Program-made: the position numbers and the translations under genes | NCBI GenBank assembly: GCA_918807975.1 | Contig: OU964924.1 | Location: 18,149,695-18,213,694, forward strand | Direction of reading: 5' to 3' | From: Aplidium turbinatum | Lineage: Eukaryota; Chordata; Ascidiacea; Aplousobranchia; Polyclinidae | DNA length: 64,000 bases | The notes under the pieces: generated by a model | Database searches by the model: none | The model's input: the letters and a program-made list of their open reading frames with translations, nothing else | What the model was told of the DNA's origin: nothing | Part shown: positions 22,424-32,413 of the stretch, piece after piece | Layout: each line of letters starts with the position of its first letter | How positions within the stretch are numbered: the stretch's first letter is position 1

Positions 22424-22879
22424 GGGTAGGCTGCTGCAAGCTTGCACAAACATATTGTGGCTACTTGTTCAGGCTGAAGACGGTCATTGTAGCTTTAGCA
22501 CAACTTGGAATACTCATTGAATTACGTTTCGTTTCTAGCACTAGTTGCAACGTTCATCTGATGAAATTGAAAGTAAAAGGAACACCAAACAGCATGGTTT
22601 ATTGCTTCACCGACGTTTCGCGCACCATGTCAATGCGCATCCTCATGACAATGTTATCATCCGTATATAATACAGAATGTGCAACGAATCTTGGGCAATG
22701 AAAATTCAACAACAATTTCAAAACCGGTGGTAATATCACAGTACACAAAATATATGGGTGGAGTGGACAGAGCCGATCACTACTGTGGAAGTTTATGCGT
22801 TTTTGAGAAAATCAGCTAAGTGGTGGCGTAAGATGTTTTTTTGGTTACTTAAAGTGGGTAGCCTATTGCCAATGGCTTT

Positions 22880-23218
22880 TTATTGTATAACATCAACAAG
22901 GAACAGCAAGGTTTGAATGCTGCAAGACACCAGACTTTCCGTAAAAACCTTGTTACACAGCTGGTAGGAAGTGTCCGAAACAAAAATTCAAGAAGACACG
23001 GAAAGCATTTCGACGAGCAGAAAACTGAACGACTTTCTGGGCGGCATTTTATTGCAAAAATTCCCAATGGAAGAGCAAAAGGATTGTGCAGTGATAGAAA
23101 GACGAAACAAATTCAGACCGGCTACCACTGTGAAACATGTTCGAGACAACCTGGGTTACATCCAGAAAAATGCTTCAAAAAATACCACACAGAAAAAAAT
23201 ACAAATGACTCTCTTTGA
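22880..23218 (+). pseudogene. piggyBac transposase C-terminal zinc-binding region
   Basis: The frame reads YNINKEQQGLNAARHQTFRK, NLVTQLVGSVRN, then HFIAKIPNGRAKGLC, GYHCETCSRQPGLHPEKCFK and KYHTEKN. This is the end of a piggyBac transposase: the R..L...L.G helix followed by the cross-brace cysteine-rich domain that binds the terminal repeats. The cysteine and histidine pattern (C..DRK...YHC.TC...P.LHPE.CF..YH) is intact, with one expected N-terminal cysteine pair reduced. The DDE core is not readable upstream, where a MITE and degraded sequence lie. Confidence 0.75.
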
Positions 23219-23227
23219 AACTAATAA

Positions 23228-23545
23228 ATTGTATTTGAATAAGAAACTGAAGAAGCCGTTTTTATTGTGGTGAAAACTTGATCAATAAATTATTACACAA
23301 GTTATCAAACCTGGCTCATATCATTTGCTTACAGTCATTATGTACTTTTGTATATAGGCTACTTCACATATGCAATAATCGAGTTATTTGAATTCTATTT
23401 GAATAAGAAACTGAAGAAGCCGTTTTTATTGTGGTGAAAACTTGATCAATAAATTACACAAGTTTCCGAACCTGGCTCATATCATTTGCTTACAGTCATT
23501 ATGTACTTTTGTACTTCAAATATGCAATAATCGAGTTATTTGCTA
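23228..23545. repeat. Tandem duplication of about 170 bp in the piggyBac 3' region
   Basis: AATAAGAAACTGAAGAAGCC through CAATAATCGAGTTATTTG occurs at about 23237-23388 and again at about 23403-23540, with a few differences, giving two units. Confidence 0.8.
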
Positions 23546-24456
23546 GTTATTTCGAAAACGACTAACAAACGCACATAGGGAAATTTGTAGACGACCGCAA
23601 AGGGTTAAAACTTTCCGCCAATTGTCACCTTGACCGAATTGACTATATATTTTTTCAGACATTTTGACCGAATTGACTATATTTTTTTCGGACATTTTGC
23701 TAAAAAATCGGTCATTGACCGATAAATGACCGAAAAAAAAAACCCCAGAACATGTGTCGTGTCTATCGAAAATGCAAGAAAAAAGTAGTCACGTGCTCAG
23801 TTGATCGACTTTGCAGCCTTCTTCGTGCAATTTCGCCTCTGGCAAGCAAATTTTTGCAGTATTTTAGAGTGAGGTCGCCAATTGCCATTTTGTAAACCAA
23901 AACTTTTCACCCGGCGAATATTTTCACTAGCCAATCGGACTAGTACTGCAACATTTTTACTAGTCTGCGCAAATTTTCACTAGCCATTGGCTAGCGGACT
24001 ACCGCTAAGATCGAAACCTGCAATTACATTTATTACTTGTTTCCAAATCGTGTTAGAGGAGACATGAACTTAAATGTAAAACTAGGCTAGCCCAACAACC
24101 CAGCAAAATCGCCCTTTTGAAAAACGCACAAAATAACCTTTATGACGTGACAGTATGTGTTCGCCCGCCAAGCTATTTTGAAAACTCGGCGCCTATGGTA
24201 TAAATGATCAATGAACAGTGACCTTGGGGTTTATTTTAAGTTTTATTCTTACAATGTTTGCTAGCAAAAATAATAACCATTCTCTTTGCAAAAACATCTT
24301 AATGTTAGTGCTAAAATTAGACAACTCTCGAAACTCTAAAATTTTTCTTTGTTATACCAAGATGCAAGAAACTGAAGAAGTCATTAAAGCACAAAAATTC
24401 CTGCTTCCACTATTAAAACCCTGGTGTGAGTCATCAAAAAGGCACACTGGCACAGT

Positions 24457-25574
24457 CATTGGCGCCGACTCCAGGGGGGCGGCGCCCCCTCGTGAATTTA
24501 GCTCGGGGTGGCTGACCCCCCGCAAATTATTTTTAAAAAAATCCTAAAGAAAATGTTTGTAAGTTCAAATTTGCGTTAGTTTGACCTTCATAGCGGATCG
24601 ATCTCAATTAAAAGATCTACTTTTTGCAACAAGAGCGCTGCTCCTAAGATAACAAAAGAAACAGAAGTACGGAAGCTGATAAACGCCAGCATGGTGCCGT
24701 TGAAGCATAGTAACAATGATTGAAAAACGTTTTTCTTGATTTCTACTGCTTTGTTTTTTCTTGGGAGTGTCAATAACGAGGTGCGTCACAATACTCTGGG
24801 CAGGAGTCGGAAAATTTCTACATCAACGCTACTATTTTCTGCTGTGCAAAGTTTCACAGGCTTTTTTCTTTAAGTTTATTTTTGCGTGTCATGTGAGCGA
24901 AAGTGAATTTTCCTTGGGTCTTTTCTTTCTTACTGTAATAGCAAAACTTAACAAATTTTGTTGCATCTTGCTGTAATAGCCTACTCGTATAATCTAATTT
25001 AGTAACCAACCTTGCCGTATCATTATATTACTCGGAGATCAAAGCCAAACATTGTGACGTAAAACTTAAATAAATTGCGGGTGATTAGTGTAGAAGTACC
25101 TGTACTCCTATCGATTCTTAGCGAAGAATTCACCTTTGTTACGCTGATTCGATGTCATCAATCGTTGAAGCAACGTAAAAATCGAAAGTTTTCCTCCTTG
25201 AATGGAAGCTAAGGGATACAGTATTCACATTTTCTAGATGCGCGCTAGAATGCGCTGGAAAATATATTATTGCAACAAATATTGTTTGTGCTATGCAATG
25301 ACGATTTGTATCGCTAGTTCCTGTGTTATTTCTCGGCGGACAAATATGACCGATCCAGATGGTACTTCCCGCGGACATCACATGCTGTGACGACGGACAT
25401 GTCCGCCGTGAATTTCGAGGCCTGAACCTACATTATAAAGCTTGGCGATATACAATGGCAGATAGACGCAAACAAACATCAATGCCAACAAACAAACATC
25501 AGCATTTTGAATGTAAGCAATCAGTTGGCTAGAAAGTTTGCCCCCCCGGCAATTTTCAAAACCCGGCGCCTATG
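24457..25574. mobile_element. GGCGCC-terminus DNA transposon, copy B (internally deleted)
   Basis: The left end CATTGGCGCCGACTCC and the right end (AACCCGGCGCCTATG) are inverted and flanked by perfect GGCACAGT (24449-24456, 25575-25582). It is collinear with copy C over 24480-24780 and 24784-25574 but lacks about 400 bp that copy C holds at 26413-26814. It retains the right end of the hAT nested in copy C. No transposase recognised. Confidence 0.9.
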
Positions 25575-25683
25575 GGCACAGTCACACCAAAGGGATTTAA
25601 TAAACAATGAATGATCGCCTGATGAAAGTGTCAAAAGAATTTTGTTTCATCACATTTGGTATTTTTGCTACTGTATTTATATC

Positions 25684-25908
25684 CTGGGTTTTTTTTTCGG
25701 TCATTCATCGGTCATTGACCAATTTTTTAGAAAAATGTCCGAAAAAAATATAGTCAATTCGGTCAAAATGACCGAAAAAATATATAGTCAAAAGACTATA
25801 TATGACCAAAAATGACTAAAAATGACCGAAATAAATAAAAAATGACCAAATTTTTTCAAGTCATTTTGGATAAATGACCGAAAAGTCTCAGCGAAAAAGA
25901 AAACCCAG
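25684..25908. mobile_element. hAT MITE made of the ends of the 21079-23748 element
   Basis: CTGGGTTTTTTTTTCGGTCA starts it and GAAAACCCAG ends it. Its left 110 bp match the inverse of the right end of the 21079-23748 hAT, and its right 110 bp match the inverse of that element's left end. No coding region remains. Confidence 0.75.
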
Positions 25909-26074
25909 AATTTTATATGACAACTTCAGTGTCAGGCTACAACTATTTGAGAGAAGTAATTTTAGTGAGCGAGTTGTTGCTTTAGACCAGTGGTTCTTAA
26001 AATGGGAGACTCGCTCCCCTTGGGGGTACTGAAGATTCTTTAGGGGGGGGGCATAAAAATGATGCTGTTGTAGT

Positions 26075-27600
26075 CATAGGCGCCGACTCCGGGGGGGCAG
26101 AGGGGCGGCGTCACCCCGTGAATTTAGCTCGGGGTGGCTGCACCCCGCAAATTATTTTTAAAAAATTCTAAAGAAAATGTTTGTAAGTTCAAATTTGCGT
26201 TAGTTTGACCTTCATTGCGGATCGATCTCAATTAATAGATCTAGCCTACTCGTTGCAACAAGAGCGCTGCTCCTAAGATAACAAAAGAAACAGAAGTACG
26301 GAAGATGATAAACGCCAGCATGGTGCCGTTGAAGCATAGTAACAATGATTGAAAAACGTTTTTCTTGATTTCTACTGCTTTGTTTTTTCTTGGGAGTGTC
26401 AATAACGAGGTGCAGTTTGCTCAGTTTAGTATCTACGCGTATTAAGAACTAAAGTTCAAAGTGACTAGCATATAATTCGAAGTAGCCTACAGGCCTCGAA
26501 ATTCGTTTTTGTCGACGGCGGACAAACATGTCCGGTCTGAGCAGCTATCTCGGCGGACAAATCAAGTCTCACGGCGAACACACCAGTTTTAGCCGTCGAT
26601 CGTCATGCTTAATCACTTTATCTTAATAATAATTCTTTGCCATTTCAGAACTATAACTACGGTTTTAGAAGGCTTTTTAAAAAATCAGTAAAGTCACTCT
26701 GAAAGGCTTTCATCAGACCAACGACTTGCGCTTGAAGAGTCAAAGCGCCGTGTAGCTGGTCAATACGTCACATAACTGATTAACTTCCCCCGAACAAGGT
26801 CGTGTGGCTTATTGCGTCACAATACTCTGGGCAGGAGTCGGAAAATTTCTACATCAACGCTACTATTTTCTGCTGTGCAAAGTTTCACAGGCTTTTTTCT
26901 TTAAGTTTATTTTTGAGTGTCATGTGAGCAAAAGTAAATTTTCCTTGGGTCTTTTCTTTCTTACTGTAATAGCAAAACTTAACAAATTTTGCTGCATCTT
27001 GCTGTGACTTGTATAATCTAATTTAGTAACCAACCTTGCTGTATCATTATCACTCTGAGATCAAAGCCAGACATTGTGACGTAAAACTTGAACTAAATTG
27101 CGCGTGATTAGTGTAGAAGCACCTGTACTCCTATCGATTCTTAGCAAAGAATTCACCTTTGTTACGCTGATTCAACGTCATCAATCATTGAAGCAACGTA
27201 AAAATCGAAAGTTTTCCTCCTTGAATGGAAGCTAAGGAATACAGTATTCAAATTTTCAAGATGCGCGCTACAATGCTCTGGAAAATATAATATTGCAACA
27301 ATTGTTCGTGCTATGCAATGACGATTTGTATCGCTAGTTCCTGTGTTATTTCTCAGCGGACGCCGGACAAATATGACCGATCTAGATGGTACTTCCCGCA
27401 GACATCACATGCTGTGACGACGGACATGTCCGCCGTGAATTTCGAGGCCTGAGCCTACATTATAAAGCTTGGCGATATACAATGGCAGATAGACGCAAAC
27501 AAACATCAATGCCGACAAACAAACATCAGCATTTTGAATGTAAGCAATCAGTCGGCTAGAAAGTTTGCCCCCCGGCAATTTTCAAAACCCGGCGCCTATG
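26075..27600. mobile_element. GGCGCC-terminus DNA transposon, copy C
   Basis: CATAGGCGCCGACTCCGG starts it and CCCGGCGCCTATG ends it, flanked by perfect GTTGTAGT (26067-26074, 27601-27608). It is a fuller version of copy B. A hAT is nested at 26492-27451. A short open frame shared with copy B (26804-27007 here) has no recognised homology. Confidence 0.92.
26490..27451. mobile_element. hAT nested in copy C, CAGGCCTCGAAATTC ends
   Basis: CAGGCCTCGAAATTC at the left and GAATTTCGAGGCCTG at the right are perfect inverted repeats, each followed by GCGGACA motifs. AGCCTACA at 26484-26491 and 27452-27459 is the likely 8-bp duplication, overlapping the first two bases of the left repeat. No readable transposase. 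Confidence 0.8.
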
Positions 27601-27976
27601 GTTGTAGTGGTAAGCCATGCTATTGTATATATCCGCTTTAATTTCTCATGCACTTGCAAATGAAGCCACAAGTTTATTACAACAAACTTGACTGAACCTG
27701 ACATGCAATGTGAATTGTGTTCAACTAGCAAGCCACAATTTAAACTGGTTTCAAAAAAGCAGATCTTTCTCATTAAAGCAAGGAAAAGTAGATTGTGATC
27801 TGTTCAATATTTTGACTTTTGTACAACAAAAAATAAACTTTGTCTTCAAATCTTAAACAAAAATTTATCCAGTTTAGCTTTTATTTGTAAGGTAGATGAA
27901 AAATGGGGTACAAAGTTTTACAAGTAACATCAAGAAAGGACACAGCCCAAAAAGTTTAAAAACCCCTACTTTAGAT

Positions 27977-28400
27977 AATTATATCACTACAATAGTACAC
28001 AAATAACAAAATTAACTTACCAATCTTGTGCTCCATCATGTTGGTTGAAAGTACACTTGGATTTTATCTATTTGTGGAAAATAGTACACCAGAAATAAAA
28101 GAAATACTAACTCTTTTCACCCATCAAATACAAGTGACAATTTCATAGAGCTAACTTGGGTGATAGCTTGTTTGACAGCAACATGTTGCTGAAGATAATT
28201 GAACAAGTAGCCTATAATAATGTGAAAATCAAATAATTTAACACATGAGAAATCTCATATAAACCTGAAAGACAATTGTAGTTGTATCCATGAAGCAACA
28301 ACAACCTCATTTAAGCACTACAAGCAACGTAAAGAAGAGAAGTCACGCATCATAATAATCAGGGATATTCTACATTAATTTCTACAGTTTAAACATTTAG
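27977..28400. other. No gene recognised
   Basis: About 0.4 kb of AT-rich sequence between the hAT and the fold-back element. Confidence 0.4.
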
Positions 28401-29684
28401 GCAATGGCTATTTGACCGGTTCTAGTCTTTGAATCTGAAACACTATTTGACCGGTCATGATGTTTCTTTTTTCTTTTTCAAAGTAAAAGACGAGAGGAGA
28501 AGAAAAAAGTGCCTATATAAGTTCTAAATTCAACAATTTCATTCAACTGAGTCCGTGGCATGTGCGATTTTTCTTGGGCTGGTGTTCACGAGTGAATGAG
28601 TTCGATACTATCCCGAAGCGCCCTTTTTTTTTAAATTAAGTTTTGACCCGAAGTGAACTCAATCGTTAGGCTGCTGCATTTTTGTTGTCAATTTTTAATT
28701 CGAGTAGCTTTTTTACGTCTTTTCCAATATAAGTAATATTCAATTGAATTGAAGTAATAAAGTTAGAGTATTTTTAATTTGCTGAATTTGAGAATTTCTC
28801 TGGGTAAGTTTCCGTTCGTCGTAAGAAGATGTGACTGTTTGCCGAACTACGTATTACATTTTTGCTCTCAACAAGTTAGTTTGGTTTTTGCTCTTAAACT
28901 TCAAGTAATTACTTTTTACAGCCACCAAACTAACCTGTTGAGAGCAAAAATGTAATGCGCCTTTCGGCAAACACGGTCACATCCTCTTACGATGAACGGA
29001 AACTTACCCAGAGAAATTCTCAAATTCAGCAAATTAAAAATACTCTAACTTTATTACTTATATTTGAAAAGACGTAAAAAAGCTACTCGAATTAAAAATT
29101 GACTACAAAAATGCAGCAGCCTAACGATTGAGCTCACTTTGGGTCAAAATTTAATTTAAAAAAAAAAAGACGCTTTGGGATGGTATCGAACCCGATCACT
29201 CGTGAACACCAGCCCGAGAAAAATTGCACGCACCATGAACTCAGTTGAATAAAATTGTTGAATTTAGAACTTATATAGGCACTTTTTGTTTTTCCTCTCG
29301 TCTTTTGCTTTAAAAAAGAAAAAGAAAAAATAAACGTCATTGTGGTATTTACGTCTTGACAACGTCTGCAATTTGTGTTTGGTAGTTATGCCATCTGCTG
29401 CTTGAGAAGCGCGACGCCTCTGGCACCACAAGCAACCTTTCCTTTCAACTGCTTTGCCAGAGCGTCGCAGTCTTATGTTTGAAACTATATGTTACAGTAG
29501 AAGTTTGTGCTGTATGCCTACTACGTTAGCTAATGCTATCAGTTTGTCTTTAGTTCTTATTGTTTTGTATTTATATATTTCAGTGAATAAAAGCCTCAAT
29601 TGGTTATTAAATGTTTCATCTCAGTCATGACCGGTCAAATAGTGTTTCAGATTCAAACACCGGAGCCGGTCGAATAGCCACTGC
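28401..29684. mobile_element. Long fold-back element
   Basis: The left half (28401-28888) and the right half (28926-29335 plus the end 29630-29684) are inverted copies separated by a loop of about 40 bp. The outermost 60 bp hold CTATTTGACCGG and GAAACACTATTTGACCGGTC in mirrored form. The right half holds about 290 bp of extra sequence at 29336-29629. Inside each arm is a GGGTTCGATACC-like box resembling a tRNA B-box. No open frame of note. Confidence 0.85.
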
Positions 29685-29905
29685 CAATATCTTAGCGTTT
29701 CTTCTGCCCAAAATGTATTTTATGTATATTAAATCAAATATAGTTATTACTATCTGATTCCTTAACAGCCTGTTTCACCTTTAACGGATGATCAGAAGTA
29801 TCTTATTCAAATAGAATTTGCTCTGCTTTGCTTTTTTGCTTAACGTTGAGCACTTTTTGTAGTACGGTATTAATAGTTTGTATTGTTTTATGTATATTAT
29901 ATGTT

Positions 29906-30230
29906 TAGGGTTGCCAGGTCCATTTATGGAAAAAATGCCAAACAACTGGTCAAAAAATGCCAAATGACCTAAAAAAATGCCATAGGCAAAACGCTGCAAA
30001 ATCGAAGGTTTCTTTAATATTAAGTAATGGATTTAGTAAAAAATGGATAAAACTGCAACAAAGCTCAGTCTACACTTTCTGCTATTGCACAAACTAGCTA
30101 TCTTCATTCTTGAGAGAGAGTGTCGTATTCTTCAGAAAAAAAAGTTCTGAAAAAATGCCAAACAGGATTTTTTCATGCCAAACAACATAAAAAAAGCCAA
30201 ATTATTAAAAATGCCAACCTGGCATCTCTG
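29906..30230. mobile_element. hAT MITE with repeated ATGCCAAA motifs
   Basis: TAGGGTTGCCAGGT at the left and ACCTGGCATCTCTG at the right are imperfect inverted ends, flanked by perfect 8-bp TATATGTT (29898-29905, 30231-30238). AAAATGCCAAA repeats lie inside both ends. Confidence 0.88.
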
Positions 30231-30430
30231 TATATGTTCTCTTTTCACAAAATTGCTGGGTAGGCACTTTAACATAGGACAGTTTTCCGTGCGAACCAGC
30301 TACCACCATTGCGCCGCGGCGCATTGGTTAAGAAAGGTAGGACAATTTTCCTTATAAACTCAATTGATTATGTACAGTCATTAACATCCTTCTTGCACTC
30401 AGTTCAGTTGCAGAAGAAAAAAGAACATTA

Positions 30431-30511
30431 GCAGAGGGTGGGAATCGAACCCACGCAATCGAAATGACTATTCCTTTGCCCTAACCTTAACCCATTAGGC
30501 CACGCTGCTTG
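30431..30511 (-). repeat. tRNA-like sequence (probable SINE head)
   Basis: On the minus strand an AGCAGCG ... CTCTGCT acceptor-like stem with one mismatch encloses a D-arm (A box GTGGCCTAATGGG) and a perfect T-arm, GTGGGTTCGATTCCCAC. Length is about 80 nt. The anticodon arm does not fold into a normal 5-bp stem and 7-nt loop, and no anticodon can be read safely. I therefore prefer a tRNA-derived SINE head or pseudogene over a working tRNA. Confidence 0.55.
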
Positions 30512-30519
30512 TGGCGATA

Positions 30520-30990
30520 TGTCACAATCAATGTGCGAGGTCTCGCGTTGGGCTGCTTTGTATCTTGACAGAACGTGCTGTCTTCATTATGGAATTTTTG
30601 AGCGATGTGTTTTTATCAGTTACTGACCTGAAGTAACCTTTGATTGCGAGATCTCCAGTAATATGTAATGTGTTTCCAGAACATTCGTGACATTCATTCA
30701 GAACAAATCTGGAATGTTCTATTGTTTTTCACAATTGTCGAGTGACGTTTGTCATGACGTCACAAGGATTTTTATCAGTAGATCTGTGATTGCGAAATCT
30801 TTATTATGTAACGTGTTTTCTAGAACCTTCTACTCCTTCGTGACTATCTAGAAGCTTCTTTAAACCTGCTATAAATACTGGTGTGAATTGATGATTTATT
30901 ATTATTATGAGAGTTGTGTTATGAGTTGTGGATTGGTAAAAGGTGCAGAAATTATTGATGATTGAGACTTGAAGTAATTGTGTTACGTTC
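30520..30990 (+). mobile_element. Solo-LTR-like fossil related to the 46983-50621 LTRs
   Basis: It begins TGTCACAATCAATGTGC and shares, in the same order, CATTATGGAATT, GACCTGAAGTAACCT, TGTCATGACGTCA, CTATAAATA and ATGAGAGTTGTG with the inverse of the 702-bp LTRs further right. It is clearly older and diverged. Its 5' end lies 8 bp from the tRNA-like sequence. A matching partner LTR was not found. Confidence 0.6.
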
Positions 30991-30999
30991 ACTGTTCGC

Positions 31000-32040
31000 A
31001 CCCTTATTACATCATTGTTTTTTAGTTTCGAAATCGAAAGTCGATGTCTAAGTAACTTCGGGTCATAACAAGAAAAAACAAATTATTTCCTTTGTTTCGA
31101 GCATTCAAAGAGAATGTCCCCACTGATTGATATAACCCCTGCTGAATTTGTGCCATAAACAGAGTTTTTAGGCGACTGACCTCAACTGACTGATTTGTTT
31201 TGATGCAAAAGCAGCTGCGTAATGGAAATTGTGTTGTTATTGTGAACGCCGCTTCGTTTAGCCATTTATTTGTGCGCCAGCAAAATCTTGCCTTTTATCG
31301 ACTCTGTGTTTCTTGACGTTGGATCAACGTAGTTAGAAGTTTGCACCGGCAAAGGCGGCTTGTACATTTTTATGTATAACGCTATCATTCGAATCATTTC
31401 TCTTCTCTTTTCGTGCTATATATGACGTCTGTTCTTAGCGAATTCATAATTTTAATGTTACATTAGTTAACTACTGTACAGTACATGAGCGTACCAGTTC
31501 TGTTGAGAATTGATTTAAGTTAGTAGTTATAAGGATCGCCCGACAAAGTTTCGGTGAGTGTATTTTGCTATTTCATTATTGTGTTATAATTATTGATCAA
31601 CAGAGCACATTTCGATGAAATGTTTAATAATGCGGTTCTCTGACGTAACATCGATTTGTAGACTTGTTTGTCGTTTTATAGATTCTTTGATTTGAACGTG
31701 TTTATAACGTAATTTTAAGCGCAATTATTTCATATTAGTAGCCAAGGTCTTTTCGTTACAGAAAGACCGTGATCAACGATAGAAGATAACGACACGAGGG
31801 TCGAACTGTCTTCCTATTTTCACGCGTCCACGATATACTGGGTGGTATCGCCTGTACATTAAAGTTATCAATTGTTTTATATTTCTCATATATGGGTGTG
31901 AGTTCACGGGCGGAACTAAGAATTCATTTTCAACACAACATAGAAGATAGTCTTTCGAAATTTTTATTTTGTTAATTTCGATTGAATAAAGTAGGTTGCT
32001 CTTTGCATCATGACTGAAATAGTAATCTGACTGAAATAGA
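31000..32040. other. No gene recognised
   Basis: About 1 kb between two LTR fossils; possibly old element interior. No terminal repeat or conserved frame seen. Confidence 0.35.
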
Positions 32041-32413
32041 TGCATCTCGCAGAAATAGTAACTCTACAGACGCTGAAGTCAGTGTCCCAGTGTCCACAGA
32101 GCAGGACTATGACTTTTTGAGGAATTTTCATTACGAGTTTTCAGAACAGAAAAGCTACACTCCTTCTGTTCGATCGGTTGCGTCAACGACAGCTTCCGAA
32201 AGGGTACGTCGTCAAGCTAAATTAGATAGAGAGCTTGCGCAGGCTAATCTATTGTTGATAGATAGTCAAAATAAATTTGACCTCGAAGTGTCCCAAAAGA
32301 AAGCCCAATTGCGACAAGAGAAAGCCGCATTGGAAGAAAAGCAGCATTTCCAGATGCAGCTTTTGGATAGTCAACAAAAGAGATTAGAAGCTTTGTCTGC
32401 TCCAGTTACCTAA
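32040..32413 (+). mobile_element. Gag-like coiled-coil fragment (Pao/BEL style), fossil
   Basis: The frame reads STEQDYDFLRNFHYEFSEQK, SVASTTASERVRRQAKLDRE, then a charged helix with KKAQLRQEKAALEEKQHF. Serine-rich then Lys/Glu/Gln-rich coiled-coil N-termini are usual in Pao/BEL Gag proteins. It runs directly into the LTR-end sequence of the following Gypsy element. Assignment by composition and wording only. Confidence 0.4.

Larger units (their letters stand above)
21780..23608 (+). mobile_element. piggyBac transposon remnant with perfect TTAA and 16-bp TIR
   Basis: TTAACCCTTTGCGGTC stands at the left and its exact inverse at the right, TTAA included. A short GGCGAG.CTGGCTCGCC-type palindrome lies inside the left end. 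The plus-strand transposase C-terminus is at 22880-23218. A hAT MITE (22183-22423) is nested in it and the 3' region carries a tandem duplication. It interrupts the hAT at 21079-23748. Confidence 0.85.
21079..23748 (-). mobile_element. hAT transposon with GGTCATTT subterminal repeats
   Basis: The left end (CTGTTTTTT...GCTGAGACTTTTCGGTCATT) matches, inverted, the right end of the MITE at 25684-25908, and the right end (inverse of CTGGGGTTTTTTTTTTCGG) matches that MITE's left end. A minus-strand hAT C-terminus lies at 21463-21744. The duplication at the ends is not clean (ACCATG versus AACATG). It is split by a piggyBac at 21780. Confidence 0.65.
20620..24020. mobile_element. hAT-type element with repeated TTTTCACTAGCC subterminal motifs
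   Basis: Left end CAGGGGTCGATTTTAAC and right end (inverse of CAGGTTTCGATCTTAGC) are imperfect inverted repeats. Both ends carry several TTTTCACTAGCC and GGACTAGT motifs in mirrored order. An exact target duplication is not visible. It lies inside copy A and is split by the hAT at 21079-23748. Confidence 0.65.
19625..24197. mobile_element. GGCGCC-terminus DNA transposon, copy A, heavily nested
   Basis: The left end CACCGGCGCCGAGTC and right end GACTCGGCGCC-type (ACTCGGCGCCTATG) are inverted and flanked by perfect GTATAAAT (19617-19624, 24198-24205). The 8-bp duplication fits hAT. Nested inside are the hAT at 20620-24020, the hAT at 21079-23748, the piggyBac at 21780-23608 and a MITE. About 1 kb of original interior remains at 19640-20619; no transposase is readable in it. 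Confidence 0.85.
25988..27968. mobile_element. hAT (Charlie/zBED style) remnant containing copy C
   Basis: The left end CAGTGGTTCTTAAAA and the right end (inverse of TAGGGGTTTTTAAAC) are imperfect inverted repeats. Flanks are CTTTAGAC (25980-25987) and CTTTAGAT (27969-27976), an 8-bp duplication with one change. Apart from copy C its interior is 27609-27968, without a readable transposase. Confidence 0.65.

Noticed and set aside
24761-24976. 71-codon frame in copy B (also in copy C) as the family's transposase
   Set aside because: Conservation between B and C only reflects their recent common origin; it is short, hydrophobic and has no recognisable motif.
30431-30511. Functional tRNA gene on the minus strand
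   Set aside because: The acceptor stem and T-arm look right, but the anticodon arm cannot be folded normally and a related degraded copy exists at 15110, so a SINE head is more likely.
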